Positions 45,085-53,972 of a stretch of 64,000 nucleotides of DNA are shown piece by piece. Made by a program: the position numbers and the translations under genes. Each line of letters begins with the position of its first letter. Positions within the stretch are counted from its first letter, which is position 1. The stretch covers positions 1 to 64,000 of the forward strand of contig NZ_QNUE01000013.1 in NCBI RefSeq assembly GCF_003385595.1. Reading direction: 5' to 3'. The notes beneath the pieces are model-generated. The model made no database searches and was not told the DNA's origin. It saw nothing but the letters and a program-made list of their open reading frames with translations. The DNA comes from Chryseobacterium flavum. Its GTDB lineage: Bacteria > Bacteroidota > Bacteroidia > Flavobacteriales > Weeksellaceae.

Positions 45085-46203
45085 TTAAACTTCTACAAAA
45101 TAAGTGTCCGCATCCTCCGGATTAAAAGCTTCATTAATCCAGAAAATAGTGTACAGTTCTTCTTCACCAATATTTTTAATATTATGGGTATACCATATCG
45201 GCATATCTACATAAGCAGGATCTTTACCATCCAAATAAAAGTTGAGAACCTCATCTGAATCTATTTTTCTTAATTGAATCTGTGCTTTACCTTTTATAAC
45301 TGCAAAACGTTCAATTTTTCTTGTGTGAAAATGGTTTCCTCTTGTAATATTGGGTACAGTTGTGGAAAAAGAACACTGTCCCCCAATACCTAACCGGATG
45401 ATTTCAACAAAAGCACCTCTTGGATCAGTATGCTGTGTAAATTTTATAGGATAATGATTTTTATAATCTATATAGGAACGATAGGTATTAAACAAATTAT
45501 GCTCAAAAGAATCATTAATAACAGGAATTTCTCCATTTTCGAAGTATTTGGTTTTGAATTGATTGAGCAAATGCAAAACTTCAGACACTTTTTTGGAGGC
45601 TGTCGGATTAATAAATAATTCTTCTGTACTTTTCCCTGATCGGATTTCTTTAATAATCTGATCTACCAGCTCTTGCACATAAATTAATTTTACTTCACCA
45701 TCATTGGCAATGGAAGGAGTTTCCCCATGCGTTAACTGATAACAGAATGTAGCAATAAAAGAGTTATAAAAAGGCTTTCCAAAGGCACCAAAAACGTTGG
45801 GGATAATTAATCCTGTAACCTTTCCTTCATTTTCATTTGCCCAATTAATAATTGCTTCACGCCCTTCCCGTTTTGATTTTCCATACAGATTGTCCCTTTC
45901 TTCCTGAGTTGAAGATGAAATCAGTACGTGTGGTTTTGAATTTGTTCGCTTCAAAGCATCAACAAGATTCTTTGCCAAAGCGATGTTAGTTTCATAAATA
46001 AATTGTTCATTTTCATGACGATTCATTGCTGCCAGATGAACAATCACATCACATTTTGAAACAAATTCATCTAATTTGTGCTCATCATTAAAAAACTCTT
46101 TTTTAAACTCAATTCTTTCAAATTCTTCAGGAAATAATCCTAAGGTATTATACAAATGACGACCTACAAATCCATTCTGGCCGGTAATTCCTATTTTTTT
46201 CAT
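45085..46203 (-). CDS. CapF-like bifunctional SDR reductase with cupin domain
   Basis: A 372-residue two-domain enzyme. Residues 1-245 are an SDR (TGQNGFVGRHLYN; YGKSKREGRE as the YxxxK site). Residues about 250-372 are a cupin with the metal site in RGNHFHTRKIERFAVIKG. In Staphylococcus, CapF's cupin epimerises and its SDR reduces to give UDP-N-acetyl-L-talosamine, the precursor of UDP-L-FucNAc. The domain order and length match CapF. It is followed 11 bases later by the CapG-like gene. Confidence 0.92.
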   Translation of the reverse strand: MKKIGITGQNGFVGRHLYNTLGLFPEEFERIEFKKEFFNDEHKLDEFVSKCDVIVHLAAMNRHENEQFIYETNIALAKNLVDALKRTNSKPHVLISSSTQEERDNLYGKSKREGREAIINWANENEGKVTGLIIPNVFGAFGKPFYNSFIATFCYQLTHGETPSIANDGEVKLIYVQELVDQIIKEIRSGKSTEELFINPTASKKVSEVLHLLNQFKTKYFENGEIPVINDSFEHNLFNTYRSYIDYKNHYPIKFTQHTDPRGAFVEIIRLGIGGQCSFSTTVPNITRGNHFHTRKIERFAVIKGKAQIQLRKIDSDEVLNFYLDGKDPAYVDMPIWYTHNIKNIGEEELYTIFWINEAFNPEDADTYFVEV

Positions 46204-46231
46204 TTAATTTTTTTAAAATACAAAAGTTTGG

Positions 46232-46648
46232 TTATTTTAAATTATTATTAAAATAATCCAGCTCAAAACGATATTCATCACTTATCTCTCCAATTCCGTA
46301 GTCTGCTAAAACCAATAATTTGCTTTCTTGTTCAAGACTTTGAATGGCAGTTATGCATCCTGCCTCAATATGTAAATAATCAAGTTTATTACTTGTTAAG
46401 GTGATTTTTTTTATGGGTAAATCTGTTGAAGGTTTTTCAAAGTTATCCACATGAATAACAGAAATTTCAAAAGCTCCTTTCATACATGCAAACCAACGTT
46501 GCTCAATTTTATGACCTTGCCATCCTCTGATAAATTCAGTAGAATGATTCTCAATTGTATAAATACGTTTAATAAGAGAGGCATCAAATTCATTATTATA
46601 AGTAATAATTCCCCTTGCATCTTCATGCCTATGTCCAGTTAGTATCAT
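46232..46648 (-). CDS. Cupin protein, WxcM/FdtA-like sugar isomerase or epimerase
   Basis: A 138-residue single-domain cupin. The pattern HEDARGIITYNNEF followed by IKRIYTIEN and RGWQGHKIEQRWFACMKGAF resembles FdtA/QdtA sugar 3,4-ketoisomerases and WxcM-like domains, though the usual HAHK reads QGHK. It lies between capE and capF, so it may work on the capE product, or it may supply ketoisomerase activity to the FdtB-like enzyme at 37916. Neither is shown by the sequence. Confidence 0.75.
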   Translation of the reverse strand: MILTGHRHEDARGIITYNNEFDASLIKRIYTIENHSTEFIRGWQGHKIEQRWFACMKGAFEISVIHVDNFEKPSTDLPIKKITLTSNKLDYLHIEAGCITAIQSLEQESKLLVLADYGIGEISDEYRFELDYFNNNLK

Positions 46649-46691
46649 CAGTATATTTTATCTTGAACAAAATTTACAAAAAGGAAATAGC

Positions 46692-47723
46692 TTAAGGATA
46701 TTGCATAACATCTTCACCAAAAACCTCTTTTCGTATCAGTGGAAGAGTAGAAATTAATTTTTTTAATCCTTCTACACCTTGCTGTTCTGTGTTGTGGGAA
46801 TGATAATCTTCTATTCTTGAAATATCCTCTTCTCCTTCAGAAAAATATTTGGCATAATTCAAATCACGATTATCAGCCGGAATACGGTAAAAATCCCCCA
46901 TATCTTCTGCTTTTAGCATTTCTTCACGGGTACATAGTGTTTCATACAATTTTTCACCGTGTCGGGTTCCTATAATTTTTACAGGAACTTTTTTTCCCGT
47001 CAACTCAATTAAAGCCTTTGCCAAATCTCCAATACTTCCGGCAGGTGCTTTATTTACAAAGAGATCTCCCGGATTAGCATTTTCAAAAGCAAATAAAACC
47101 AAGTCCACAGCATCCTCTAAAGACATAAAGAACCTGGACATATTAGGATCGGTAATTGTTATGGGCTCACCTTTTTGAATCTGATTTAAAAATAATGGAA
47201 TTACAGAACCCCTGGAAGCCATCACATTCCCATAACGTGTCAGGCAAACGGTCGTATCTTTTAAATTACGGGCTTCTGCTACTGCTACTTTCTCCATCAT
47301 TGCTTTAGAAATCCCCATCGCATTAATTGGATAAGCAGCTTTATCAGTAGATAAACAGATAACTTTTAAAACTTTATTTGTGGCAGCGGCACGGATAACA
47401 TTTTGAGTACCTTCTACATTGGTTTTTACAGCCTGCATCGGAAAAAATTCACATGACGGCACCTGTTTCAGAGCAGCTGCATGGAAAATATAATCTACCC
47501 CCCTGGTTGCAGGCTCTACTGAGTTATAATCTCTTACATCCCCAATGTAATATTTAATTTTTTCATTCTTGTACAGATTACGCATATCATCCTGCTTTTT
47601 TTCATCGCGAGAAAAAATACGGATTTCTTTAAAATGATCTGTTTGTAAAAAACGGTTCAGTACAGCCGTTCCGAATGAGCCTGTACCACCTGTAATCAGG
47701 AGTATTCTATCTTTTATTTGCAT
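46692..47723 (-). CDS. CapE-like UDP-GlcNAc 4,6-dehydratase/5-epimerase
   Basis: A 343-residue SDR, the length of Staphylococcus CapE. The NAD motif is TGGTGSFGTAVL at residues 9-20; the active site is ICLSTDKAAYPINAMGISKAMMEKV (with Met in place of the usual Tyr, as in FlaA1/CapE). It makes the first intermediate of UDP-L-FucNAc. The frame opens at a TTG (47756), but a strong promoter covers 47754-47782, so the ATG at 47723 is used. It begins a separate transcription unit of the locus. Confidence 0.93.
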   Translation of the reverse strand: MQIKDRILLITGGTGSFGTAVLNRFLQTDHFKEIRIFSRDEKKQDDMRNLYKNEKIKYYIGDVRDYNSVEPATRGVDYIFHAAALKQVPSCEFFPMQAVKTNVEGTQNVIRAAATNKVLKVICLSTDKAAYPINAMGISKAMMEKVAVAEARNLKDTTVCLTRYGNVMASRGSVIPLFLNQIQKGEPITITDPNMSRFFMSLEDAVDLVLFAFENANPGDLFVNKAPAGSIGDLAKALIELTGKKVPVKIIGTRHGEKLYETLCTREEMLKAEDMGDFYRIPADNRDLNYAKYFSEGEEDISRIEDYHSHNTEQQGVEGLKKLISTLPLIRKEVFGEDVMQYP

Positions 47724-47753
47724 ATTAAAATTTATATCATAAATTGGCTGATC

Positions 47754-47782
47754 CAAAGTTACTAACTTTTGTATAATACCAA
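47754..47782 (-). promoter_or_regulatory. Promoter of the capE unit
   Basis: On the minus strand TTG (47782-47780), an 18-base spacer and TAACTTTG (47761-47754) form a -33/-7 pair, about 30 bases before the ATG. It shows that the UDP-L-FucNAc genes can be transcribed apart from the genes upstream. Confidence 0.65.
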
Positions 47783-47931
47783 TTAGAATAGAGTTGTTTT
47801 TAAAGTTATTGTTAAACCTTTACTGTCAATCTTCAATCTCTTTATTATTTGTAGCTATAATTGATATTTATTTAGGAGTACTTATGTAATTATAGTTTAA
47901 ACTGGCTTTTACCAAACACAGAGAGATAGTT

Positions 47932-48858
47932 TTATTTTATGTATTTCTGTATACTTTGGAAATATTCTTTAAACATTTGATATTGATAATCTTCAGTGCT
48001 ATTTATCCTTGAATATTCTGCTTTAACTGCTTTTAATTTATTTTTGTTCCTATAAGAGTAACCTTCTGAATGCCACCAAAAAATTCCTTTGGCTCTTTGA
48101 TTCTTATATTCTGTTTCACTTATAATTTCTATTGCTTGGGCGAAATACTCAACTGGAATTAAACTAAAATGTTTATTTTCATCATTTGATGTAGTTCTGT
48201 TCCAAACAAAAGGATAAACTGGCTTATTATATCTTTCTCCATATTGCAACGCCTGAATCAGTTTATTCTTTATGTAATTTTGATTTCCTCTGCTATGTAA
48301 TAATCCAGGATTATAAACATAAAGTGATGGAGCAAGAAAATCTACTTCCTTAATGATTGGAATAAGATTATCATTCTGTGATTTATATTTTTCAATGGTG
48401 CCTGAGTAATTTAAATAATTAAGATGATAAAACCCCCATTTGATATTAGGTCTAAGCTTTTTAGCAAATCTTATTGCTTTCAAAAATTCGTCTTTATAAT
48501 AATTGACCGCGTTTAAATCTTTTTGCTGTTGAAAAGATTTTAATCCTTTTCCTTCCCAATCTAAAACTGCAAATCCTATTGAATTCACATTAGGAATTTT
48601 AGTTTCAATTTGTTTTCTAAGCATCTCTTCATTAAATTTTTCATCTTTGACAAAAAATTGCTGATAAAAAATCGTGTATGTTTTCAGATGATTATCCTGA
48701 GAAAACTTTAACTGACTTTTAGAATCAGGCTCTACCAGGAATAACAATTCTAAATTTTTTGTTGTCTGCTGTTCAGAGCCTTTATTATTTTTCTGGCTAG
48801 GTAAAAAAGCCCCAAATAATACACTAAACATCAATATAAAAATGCAAAAAAAACGCAT
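47932..48858 (-). CDS. Secreted GH56 (hyaluronidase)-like protein
   Basis: A 308-residue exported protein with a signal peptide (about 1-20). Several segments fall in the same order as in animal hyaluronidases (glycoside hydrolase family 56): TIFYQQFF, then GFAVLDWEGKGLKSF (Asp100 and Glu102 match the catalytic DxE), then KKLRPNIKWGFYHLNYLNY, FLAPSLYVYNPG, ALQYGERYNKPVYPFVWNR and RAKGIFWWHSEG. The alignment is from memory and not a search. GH56 is mainly a eukaryotic family. The gene lies in the locus between an acyltransferase and capE, so it may cut or trim the polymer made here or act on host glycans. Confidence 0.7.
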   Translation of the reverse strand: MRFFCIFILMFSVLFGAFLPSQKNNKGSEQQTTKNLELLFLVEPDSKSQLKFSQDNHLKTYTIFYQQFFVKDEKFNEEMLRKQIETKIPNVNSIGFAVLDWEGKGLKSFQQQKDLNAVNYYKDEFLKAIRFAKKLRPNIKWGFYHLNYLNYSGTIEKYKSQNDNLIPIIKEVDFLAPSLYVYNPGLLHSRGNQNYIKNKLIQALQYGERYNKPVYPFVWNRTTSNDENKHFSLIPVEYFAQAIEIISETEYKNQRAKGIFWWHSEGYSYRNKNKLKAVKAEYSRINSTEDYQYQMFKEYFQSIQKYIK

Positions 48859-48998
48859 AGCTTAAATTTTATTTCATTAATACAATTCACTCTTATTTTG
48901 TATAAATAAGATCCTTTACGAAGGAAATATGGATAATTTGCACAATTAACATGCCAATCAGATAATAAATACACTGTGAGTAAACCTATTATTATAGA

Positions 48999-49547
48999 TT
49001 ATTTACACAGATCTTCAAATCCAAATACAGAAACTTCTGAGCTAAGCATTTCTTTGTGTTTCTCCAAATCTTCAGCATTTTGAAATCTATCTTTTATTTT
49101 TTTAGCAGGAATTCCACCATAAATTGAATAGGGTTCTACATCCTTCGTTACAATGGAGCCTAAAGCAATAATAGCTCCGTCTCCAATATTAACCCCTGCC
49201 ATAATTTTTGAATATGCGCCGACCCAAACATCTTTACCAATCCGAGTTTCCTTCAAGATATCACGTCCAGTAAAAATACAAGGAATACCCGGTAAATTAA
49301 ATACATGATCGCCTCCCAAAATTGAAACATCATGTGCAATCATTGTATAATCTCCAATTTTTACTTTGGGATAGATTATGCAGTTTGGTCCTACGTACGC
49401 CCACCTGCCAGCTTGCAGATCTTTAGACACATTTGATTTACCACCAAAATAAAATGTTGGATTTACATTCCTATATCCTAGGAACTTTCTATATACAAAC
49501 ATTTTCACTTCTCTGAAAACTTTCCTAATTCTTTGCTTAATACCCAT
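48999..49547 (-). CDS. Left-handed beta-helix acyltransferase
   Basis: A 182-residue hexapeptide-repeat O- or N-acetyltransferase (WbbJ/CatB type). Repeats run from about residue 45 to 150 (NCIIYPKVKIGDYTMIAHDV; IGKDVWVGAYSKIMAGVNIG; GAIIALGSIVTKDVEPYSIYG). The catalytic His is likely in GGDHVF. It probably acetylates a sugar of the repeat unit. Its start overlaps the end of the upstream glycosyltransferase by 11 bases. Confidence 0.88.
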   Translation of the reverse strand: MGIKQRIRKVFREVKMFVYRKFLGYRNVNPTFYFGGKSNVSKDLQAGRWAYVGPNCIIYPKVKIGDYTMIAHDVSILGGDHVFNLPGIPCIFTGRDILKETRIGKDVWVGAYSKIMAGVNIGDGAIIALGSIVTKDVEPYSIYGGIPAKKIKDRFQNAEDLEKHKEMLSSEVSVFGFEDLCK

Positions 49548-50652
49548 ACATTACTTTTTTTATTTCAGAAACCTGAAAATCAGGATTAAACTTTTTGTCA
49601 ATTATGTGATAACAGTTTTCCCGGATCTCTTCTCTTGATAAATCTTTTTGAAACCACTGATGGATTTTTATTGCCAACGAAGAAACACTCTCATGTTCAA
49701 AGAAATCTCCTGTTTTATCAATTGTTAAAGCTTCAAATTCCGGCATTTGCAATGCAAAATTATTGTGTGTTATTACAGGGGTCCCATACATTAAGGTATG
49801 CATTGCCGTTAGCCCAACATTGCCCGGAGAAATACAAAGATCAGCATTAAAGATATACTCAGCAATTGCGTTTTCTTCATACAATTGTCCTACAAACCAA
49901 ACATAGTCCTTTAAGCCGTACTCCAAAACTTTAGAGCTTAAAAATTCTTTTTCTTCACCATTTCCTATTATTACAAGATTTAATAGAAGACCCTGTTCTC
50001 TCAACTTCTTTTGTGCCTCTAAAATATAATGCAATTTTTTTACTTTTGTAAGTCTTCCAATGAAAATCAGAACAGGAAATTTATTTTCAAAATGATCCGG
50101 ATATATATCTGATTTTATTAATTTTTTTCTAATACCAATTTGTTCTTTGTAATTTAAAGAATTATAAATAACATATAATTTAGAAGGTTTAAAGCCCTCT
50201 TTTATCATCAATTTCTTAGCATATTCTCCATATAGGAAAATTCCAGTTGCCATGGAAAAAAATATTTTCTTAATTAACTTAATTACAAATGACTCTTTCC
50301 CATACCAGCCGTGAGACCATAAATACACCTTTTTAGACGAAAATATAGAGAAAAACAGAATGAGCCAGGTTGATAAGCAATAGTATTCACCTAAAATGAT
50401 ATATTTTTTGTAGTCTTTAAAGAATAAGGAGACAGCACCTTTTTGCCAATAAAAATTAGAAAATAACGGAACGTTTTTTAGTTCTTTTTTAAATCCCTTC
50501 AATTCGTTATAATCTAATTTTTTTACATCACTCATTTTGTCGCCAAAATAAAAGTCACACTCCATTTGCTGATCCATTAATTTAAAGACTCCCAATCTAT
50601 AATGTTGAGCATAATTATAAATTAAACAAATTTTTTCTCTCATATCAATCAT
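49537..50652 (-). CDS. Glycosyltransferase family 4
   Basis: A 371-residue GT-B enzyme. The N-terminus EKICLIYNYAQHYRLGVFKLM and the donor domain (FPVLIFIGRLTKVKKLHYIL; NADLCISPGNVGLTAMHTLMYGTPVITH) fit the family, although the usual EX7E region is modified (GNVGLTAMH) and one expected glutamate is not obvious. Specificity unknown. The ATG at 50652 overlaps the EpsG stop by four bases. Ends overlapping the acyltransferase gene. Confidence 0.83.
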   Translation of the reverse strand: MIDMREKICLIYNYAQHYRLGVFKLMDQQMECDFYFGDKMSDVKKLDYNELKGFKKELKNVPLFSNFYWQKGAVSLFFKDYKKYIILGEYYCLSTWLILFFSIFSSKKVYLWSHGWYGKESFVIKLIKKIFFSMATGIFLYGEYAKKLMIKEGFKPSKLYVIYNSLNYKEQIGIRKKLIKSDIYPDHFENKFPVLIFIGRLTKVKKLHYILEAQKKLREQGLLLNLVIIGNGEEKEFLSSKVLEYGLKDYVWFVGQLYEENAIAEYIFNADLCISPGNVGLTAMHTLMYGTPVITHNNFALQMPEFEALTIDKTGDFFEHESVSSLAIKIHQWFQKDLSREEIRENCYHIIDKKFNPDFQVSEIKKVMYGY

Positions 50653-51683
50653 ATCTTATAAGGAATTACACCAAAACGATTGGTTATAGAATAATAAACG
50701 AAATAAACTAAACAATATGAAAAACAAACTATTAATACTTCTAATTTTTTTTTCTTTGGAATATTAAATATCATTGTTGACATAATTATTACCTCAAAAA
50801 TGGTCAGATAATAAGTAAATCTAGAAACTTGTGGAACAGCTAAAAATAAGTTTAGCACTATAATTCCCATCCAGAAAAGTTTCATCTGAATTAAATTATT
50901 ATAAAGATTATACTTTTTTGTATAATAAAAAATATAAATAAACAAAAGTATTTTTGGTACTATAAAAATATAGTTTGCAATTCTATTAAAAGCAACATCA
51001 GCATTATAATCTTCATAATTGGCATATTTTTCAAACGGAAGTAGTGCCAAATAAGATTTTGCCAGATCCAAAACCCCTGAAAATCCAATAAAAAATGTGA
51101 TAATCAAAATTGCAGAATACCAAAAATAAGAGAGATTAGTTCTTTTTAATATAAATGTTATAGGGATCAAGGCTATAATTGAGTAGTGAAATAATGCTCC
51201 AATTCCGATATAAAGATAAAAATTCAGCTGTTTTCCTTTTACCAAAAAATGAATGGCTAACACAAAAAAAGAAACTGCAATAGCTTGTCTCACTATACTG
51301 AATGAAAAAAAATAATAAAAAAGAAGAATATAAAATAAAAATGTTAATAATGGTGATTTTGTTTCTTTTCTAAAAACATAGTTTAGAGGAAGAAGAGTTA
51401 GTATACTCGACACAAATAGTATAACTCTGAACTCCTGAAAATATTCTTTCACAAAAGCATTCAAATAAAGCCAGCCAATTTCAATCTTCTTTATTAATTG
51501 AGGAATTCTATATAATTCAATCTCATACTTATAATTTATAAGATAGTTATTGGTATCAACCCCAACGGTATAATCTCTAAGTGTAGCAATTATAATCAAA
51601 AAAAGAACAACAATAACCGTATTCTTAACTTTTAGGCCAAGAAAAAATAAAATAATTAATATGATTAATATATAAACTTCCAT
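50649..51683 (-). CDS. EpsG-family membrane protein, putative polymerase (first module)
   Basis: A 344-residue polytopic inner membrane protein with about nine or ten helices. The EpsG-type motif is LRDYTVGVDTNNYLINYKYE near residue 37-56, with IVRQAIAVSFFVLAIHFLV further on. It is the likely Wzy polymerase for the repeat unit made by the surrounding genes. The start codon directly adjoins the upstream pyruvyltransferase stop, and its end overlaps the next transferase gene (ATGA). Confidence 0.83.
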   Translation of the reverse strand: MEVYILIILIILFFLGLKVKNTVIVVLFLIIIATLRDYTVGVDTNNYLINYKYEIELYRIPQLIKKIEIGWLYLNAFVKEYFQEFRVILFVSSILTLLPLNYVFRKETKSPLLTFLFYILLFYYFFSFSIVRQAIAVSFFVLAIHFLVKGKQLNFYLYIGIGALFHYSIIALIPITFILKRTNLSYFWYSAILIITFFIGFSGVLDLAKSYLALLPFEKYANYEDYNADVAFNRIANYIFIVPKILLFIYIFYYTKKYNLYNNLIQMKLFWMGIIVLNLFLAVPQVSRFTYYLTIFEVIIMSTMIFNIPKKKKLEVLIVCFSYCLVYFVYYSITNRFGVIPYKI

Positions 51684-52760
51684 TTATTTTCCTATTAATT
51701 CATAAATTCTGTTTTCAATCATTTTTTTTTGGCCCAGACTTACCTCTTTTATTATATTTTTTAATTTTTGTTCTCTTGACGTGAATTCTTCAACTGCTTT
51801 TGGAGTTAGCTCACTTACCAAAAAATTATTTAAATTAACTCCATCAAAAATATCAATTATCTTCTGAGTTTTTGAATCCTTATTCAACAAACCGATTGGA
51901 ATAACATTATATACCATTCCCAGAAGTAAAACATGTAGTCTATTGCTAAGTGTAAAGGAGAACCTATTGTAGAAAGATATGTTATCCCACTTTAAGCAAT
52001 CTTTATGAAAACTTACATTTTTATTGTTTTTGAAATAAGTAAATAATTCGTGATTATATTCAAAATCGTGATTTACCTGATAAAAAAAAGTAATTTTCTT
52101 ATCTGTAGTTTCTAAAATATTTTGAATGGCTTCTAATATTTTCTGATGATAATTTTCATCATTCAGCCTACGAAAAGAAACTCCTATTTCATCTGATCCA
52201 AACATATCAATGTTTTTAGGAGAGTATCCAAAACACATATCCGGGATATAATCAATATTTTTAACACCTAGTTTTTTTAATGCTTCTACATTATTATAGC
52301 TTCTGCAAAGAATTTTATCGGTATTTCTGGAAAAAAAAACTACAGCTTTTTTGTCCATTTCATTTGTATAGTGAACATCATTTCCCACCAGATATGATTT
52401 TACACCTTTAGATTTAAATATTTTAAAAATTAAACCAATCAGCATATTTTTCAGAAATACTTTTTTATTTCCGGCACTTCCAAATGGCCCCGGGCTTTTA
52501 AAAATATGTGTAATTCCCAGATTTGAAAAATATAATGAAACTACCCCTTTTCCTTTAAAACTTTTATTAGTAATTTCTTTTAATTCTTTTACATTTTCAG
52601 TATCTTTTAAAAGCTCTTTCTTAAATTGATCCGGGACATTTTGGGTATCCAGGTAAACATTTCCATATTTAGAAAGCACATCAATCAAACATTTGTTAAT
52701 TAACAAATCACCAACATTATCATACTGTGTAGCAACAATATATACAATTTTATTTTTCAT
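51684..52760 (-). CDS. Polysaccharide pyruvyl transferase family protein
   Basis: A 358-residue GT-B-like protein of the polysaccharide pyruvyl transferase family. It starts KIVYIVATQYDNVGDLLINKCLIDVL, and the C-terminal half includes FTLSNRLHVLLLGMVYNVIP, the conserved R-H region of this family. Such enzymes add pyruvate ketals from phosphoenolpyruvate to sugars, giving a negative charge. It is one of two family members in the module, separated by a single glycosyltransferase gene; the substrates are unknown. Confidence 0.87.
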   Translation of the reverse strand: MKNKIVYIVATQYDNVGDLLINKCLIDVLSKYGNVYLDTQNVPDQFKKELLKDTENVKELKEITNKSFKGKGVVSLYFSNLGITHIFKSPGPFGSAGNKKVFLKNMLIGLIFKIFKSKGVKSYLVGNDVHYTNEMDKKAVVFFSRNTDKILCRSYNNVEALKKLGVKNIDYIPDMCFGYSPKNIDMFGSDEIGVSFRRLNDENYHQKILEAIQNILETTDKKITFFYQVNHDFEYNHELFTYFKNNKNVSFHKDCLKWDNISFYNRFSFTLSNRLHVLLLGMVYNVIPIGLLNKDSKTQKIIDIFDGVNLNNFLVSELTPKAVEEFTSREQKLKNIIKEVSLGQKKMIENRIYELIGK

Positions 52761-53966
52761 CTAAAAAACGTCAGATTTTAAATCATTCACAAAACTTTCA
52801 TAATTGGTTTGGGCATTAAAGTTTAGACTCCAGAATTTTTTAATTTCCTGTCTGCTTAAATTATCATCCAATATTTTATTTATTGCTAAATTAACATCTG
52901 AGATAGATGGATTTGCACTTAGTAGTTTTCCTGTCTCGTTTTGCACAATTTCTCCACTTCCTCCAACATCAGTAGCAATAACTGGAATACCAAAAGACTG
53001 AGCTTCCATGATAGAGACTGGAATACCTTCAGAACTACTCAAATTAATAAAGATTGATACTGGATTTTCTTCATAATATTTATAAATCTTCGTATTTTGA
53101 ATAGCACCGTTCAACTGAGCTTTAAGATTGGGTAATTCGGGTATACTATTTTTAATATTTTCTCTTTCTTTCCCTTCTCCGAAGTGAATCCAACTAATCT
53201 TTTTATCAGGATTTAGCTTTGCAAAGTTCACTATTGAATCGGCAATTAACTGGACTCTTTTCATAGGATCTATCCTAGATACAGAAACGAAACTTACTTC
53301 ATTTTCTAAATTCTGAGGAGCAATTTTCCCTTTATCAAAAACACCAAGCTTTGAAACTTTTATTTTGTTATAAACGTTATACTTTCTTTCCATATAGTTC
53401 TTTCCGTTCTCAGAAATAGAGTAAAGCCTGTCTATACTCTCTAGAACTTCTTTTCTAAAAGGCCAGAATTTTGGAGTTGATGGAATCCCTTCATAAATAT
53501 CATATCTATGTGCTCTTGAAATTAGTTTATATTTATTTGTCTTTTTAAGGTCTACAAAAGCCTTAGTTGCTTCTGTAAACCAGTAAGTATATAATAAATC
53601 TATTTCAGAAAACTTATAATTTTTAAAATAAGTTTTGTAAGCGATAACACTAGAAGAAAATTGGAATATATGTTTAAGAGCAGCTATAGAATTGACTTTT
53701 AATCTATATTTCCACAATGCGTTCCAGAAAAAGGAATTAAATATAGTTTGGACTGTTCTTTTTTTCTTATTTTGAAAGTACTTTGAAAATTCTTTTTCAA
53801 TTTTCACATTTGCAGGAAGCGGTCTGACCTCATTACTAATTTCACTAGGAAAAATAACTACTTCATCGAATGCTTCTGCTAAAATATTAATTTCTGCTTC
53901 TAAAAATGCTTCAGTTTTAAAATAAGGAAATCTTCGGGTAAATAAAATTACTTTTTTAGCCTTCAT
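52761..53966 (-). CDS. Glycosyltransferase family 4
   Basis: A 401-residue GT-B enzyme. N-terminal segment KKVILFTRRFPYFKTEAFLEAEINIL (capsule/colanic acid WcaL-like beginning), and donor domain with FVSVSRIDPMKRVQLI, WIHFGEGKERENI and LSSSEGIPVSIMEAQSFGIPVI holding the EX7E glutamates. It lies between two pyruvyltransferase-family genes with no intergenic space before the next gene. Its sugar may be the one that becomes pyruvylated. Confidence 0.88.
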   Translation of the reverse strand: MKAKKVILFTRRFPYFKTEAFLEAEINILAEAFDEVVIFPSEISNEVRPLPANVKIEKEFSKYFQNKKKRTVQTIFNSFFWNALWKYRLKVNSIAALKHIFQFSSSVIAYKTYFKNYKFSEIDLLYTYWFTEATKAFVDLKKTNKYKLISRAHRYDIYEGIPSTPKFWPFRKEVLESIDRLYSISENGKNYMERKYNVYNKIKVSKLGVFDKGKIAPQNLENEVSFVSVSRIDPMKRVQLIADSIVNFAKLNPDKKISWIHFGEGKERENIKNSIPELPNLKAQLNGAIQNTKIYKYYEENPVSIFINLSSSEGIPVSIMEAQSFGIPVIATDVGGSGEIVQNETGKLLSANPSISDVNLAINKILDDNLSRQEIKKFWSLNFNAQTNYESFVNDLKSDVF

Positions 53967-53972
53967 ACTGAA

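Noticed and set aside
47724..47756. Longer capE start at TTG 47756
   Set aside because: A good -33/-7 promoter covers this stretch, and the ATG at 47723 matches the family start and length.
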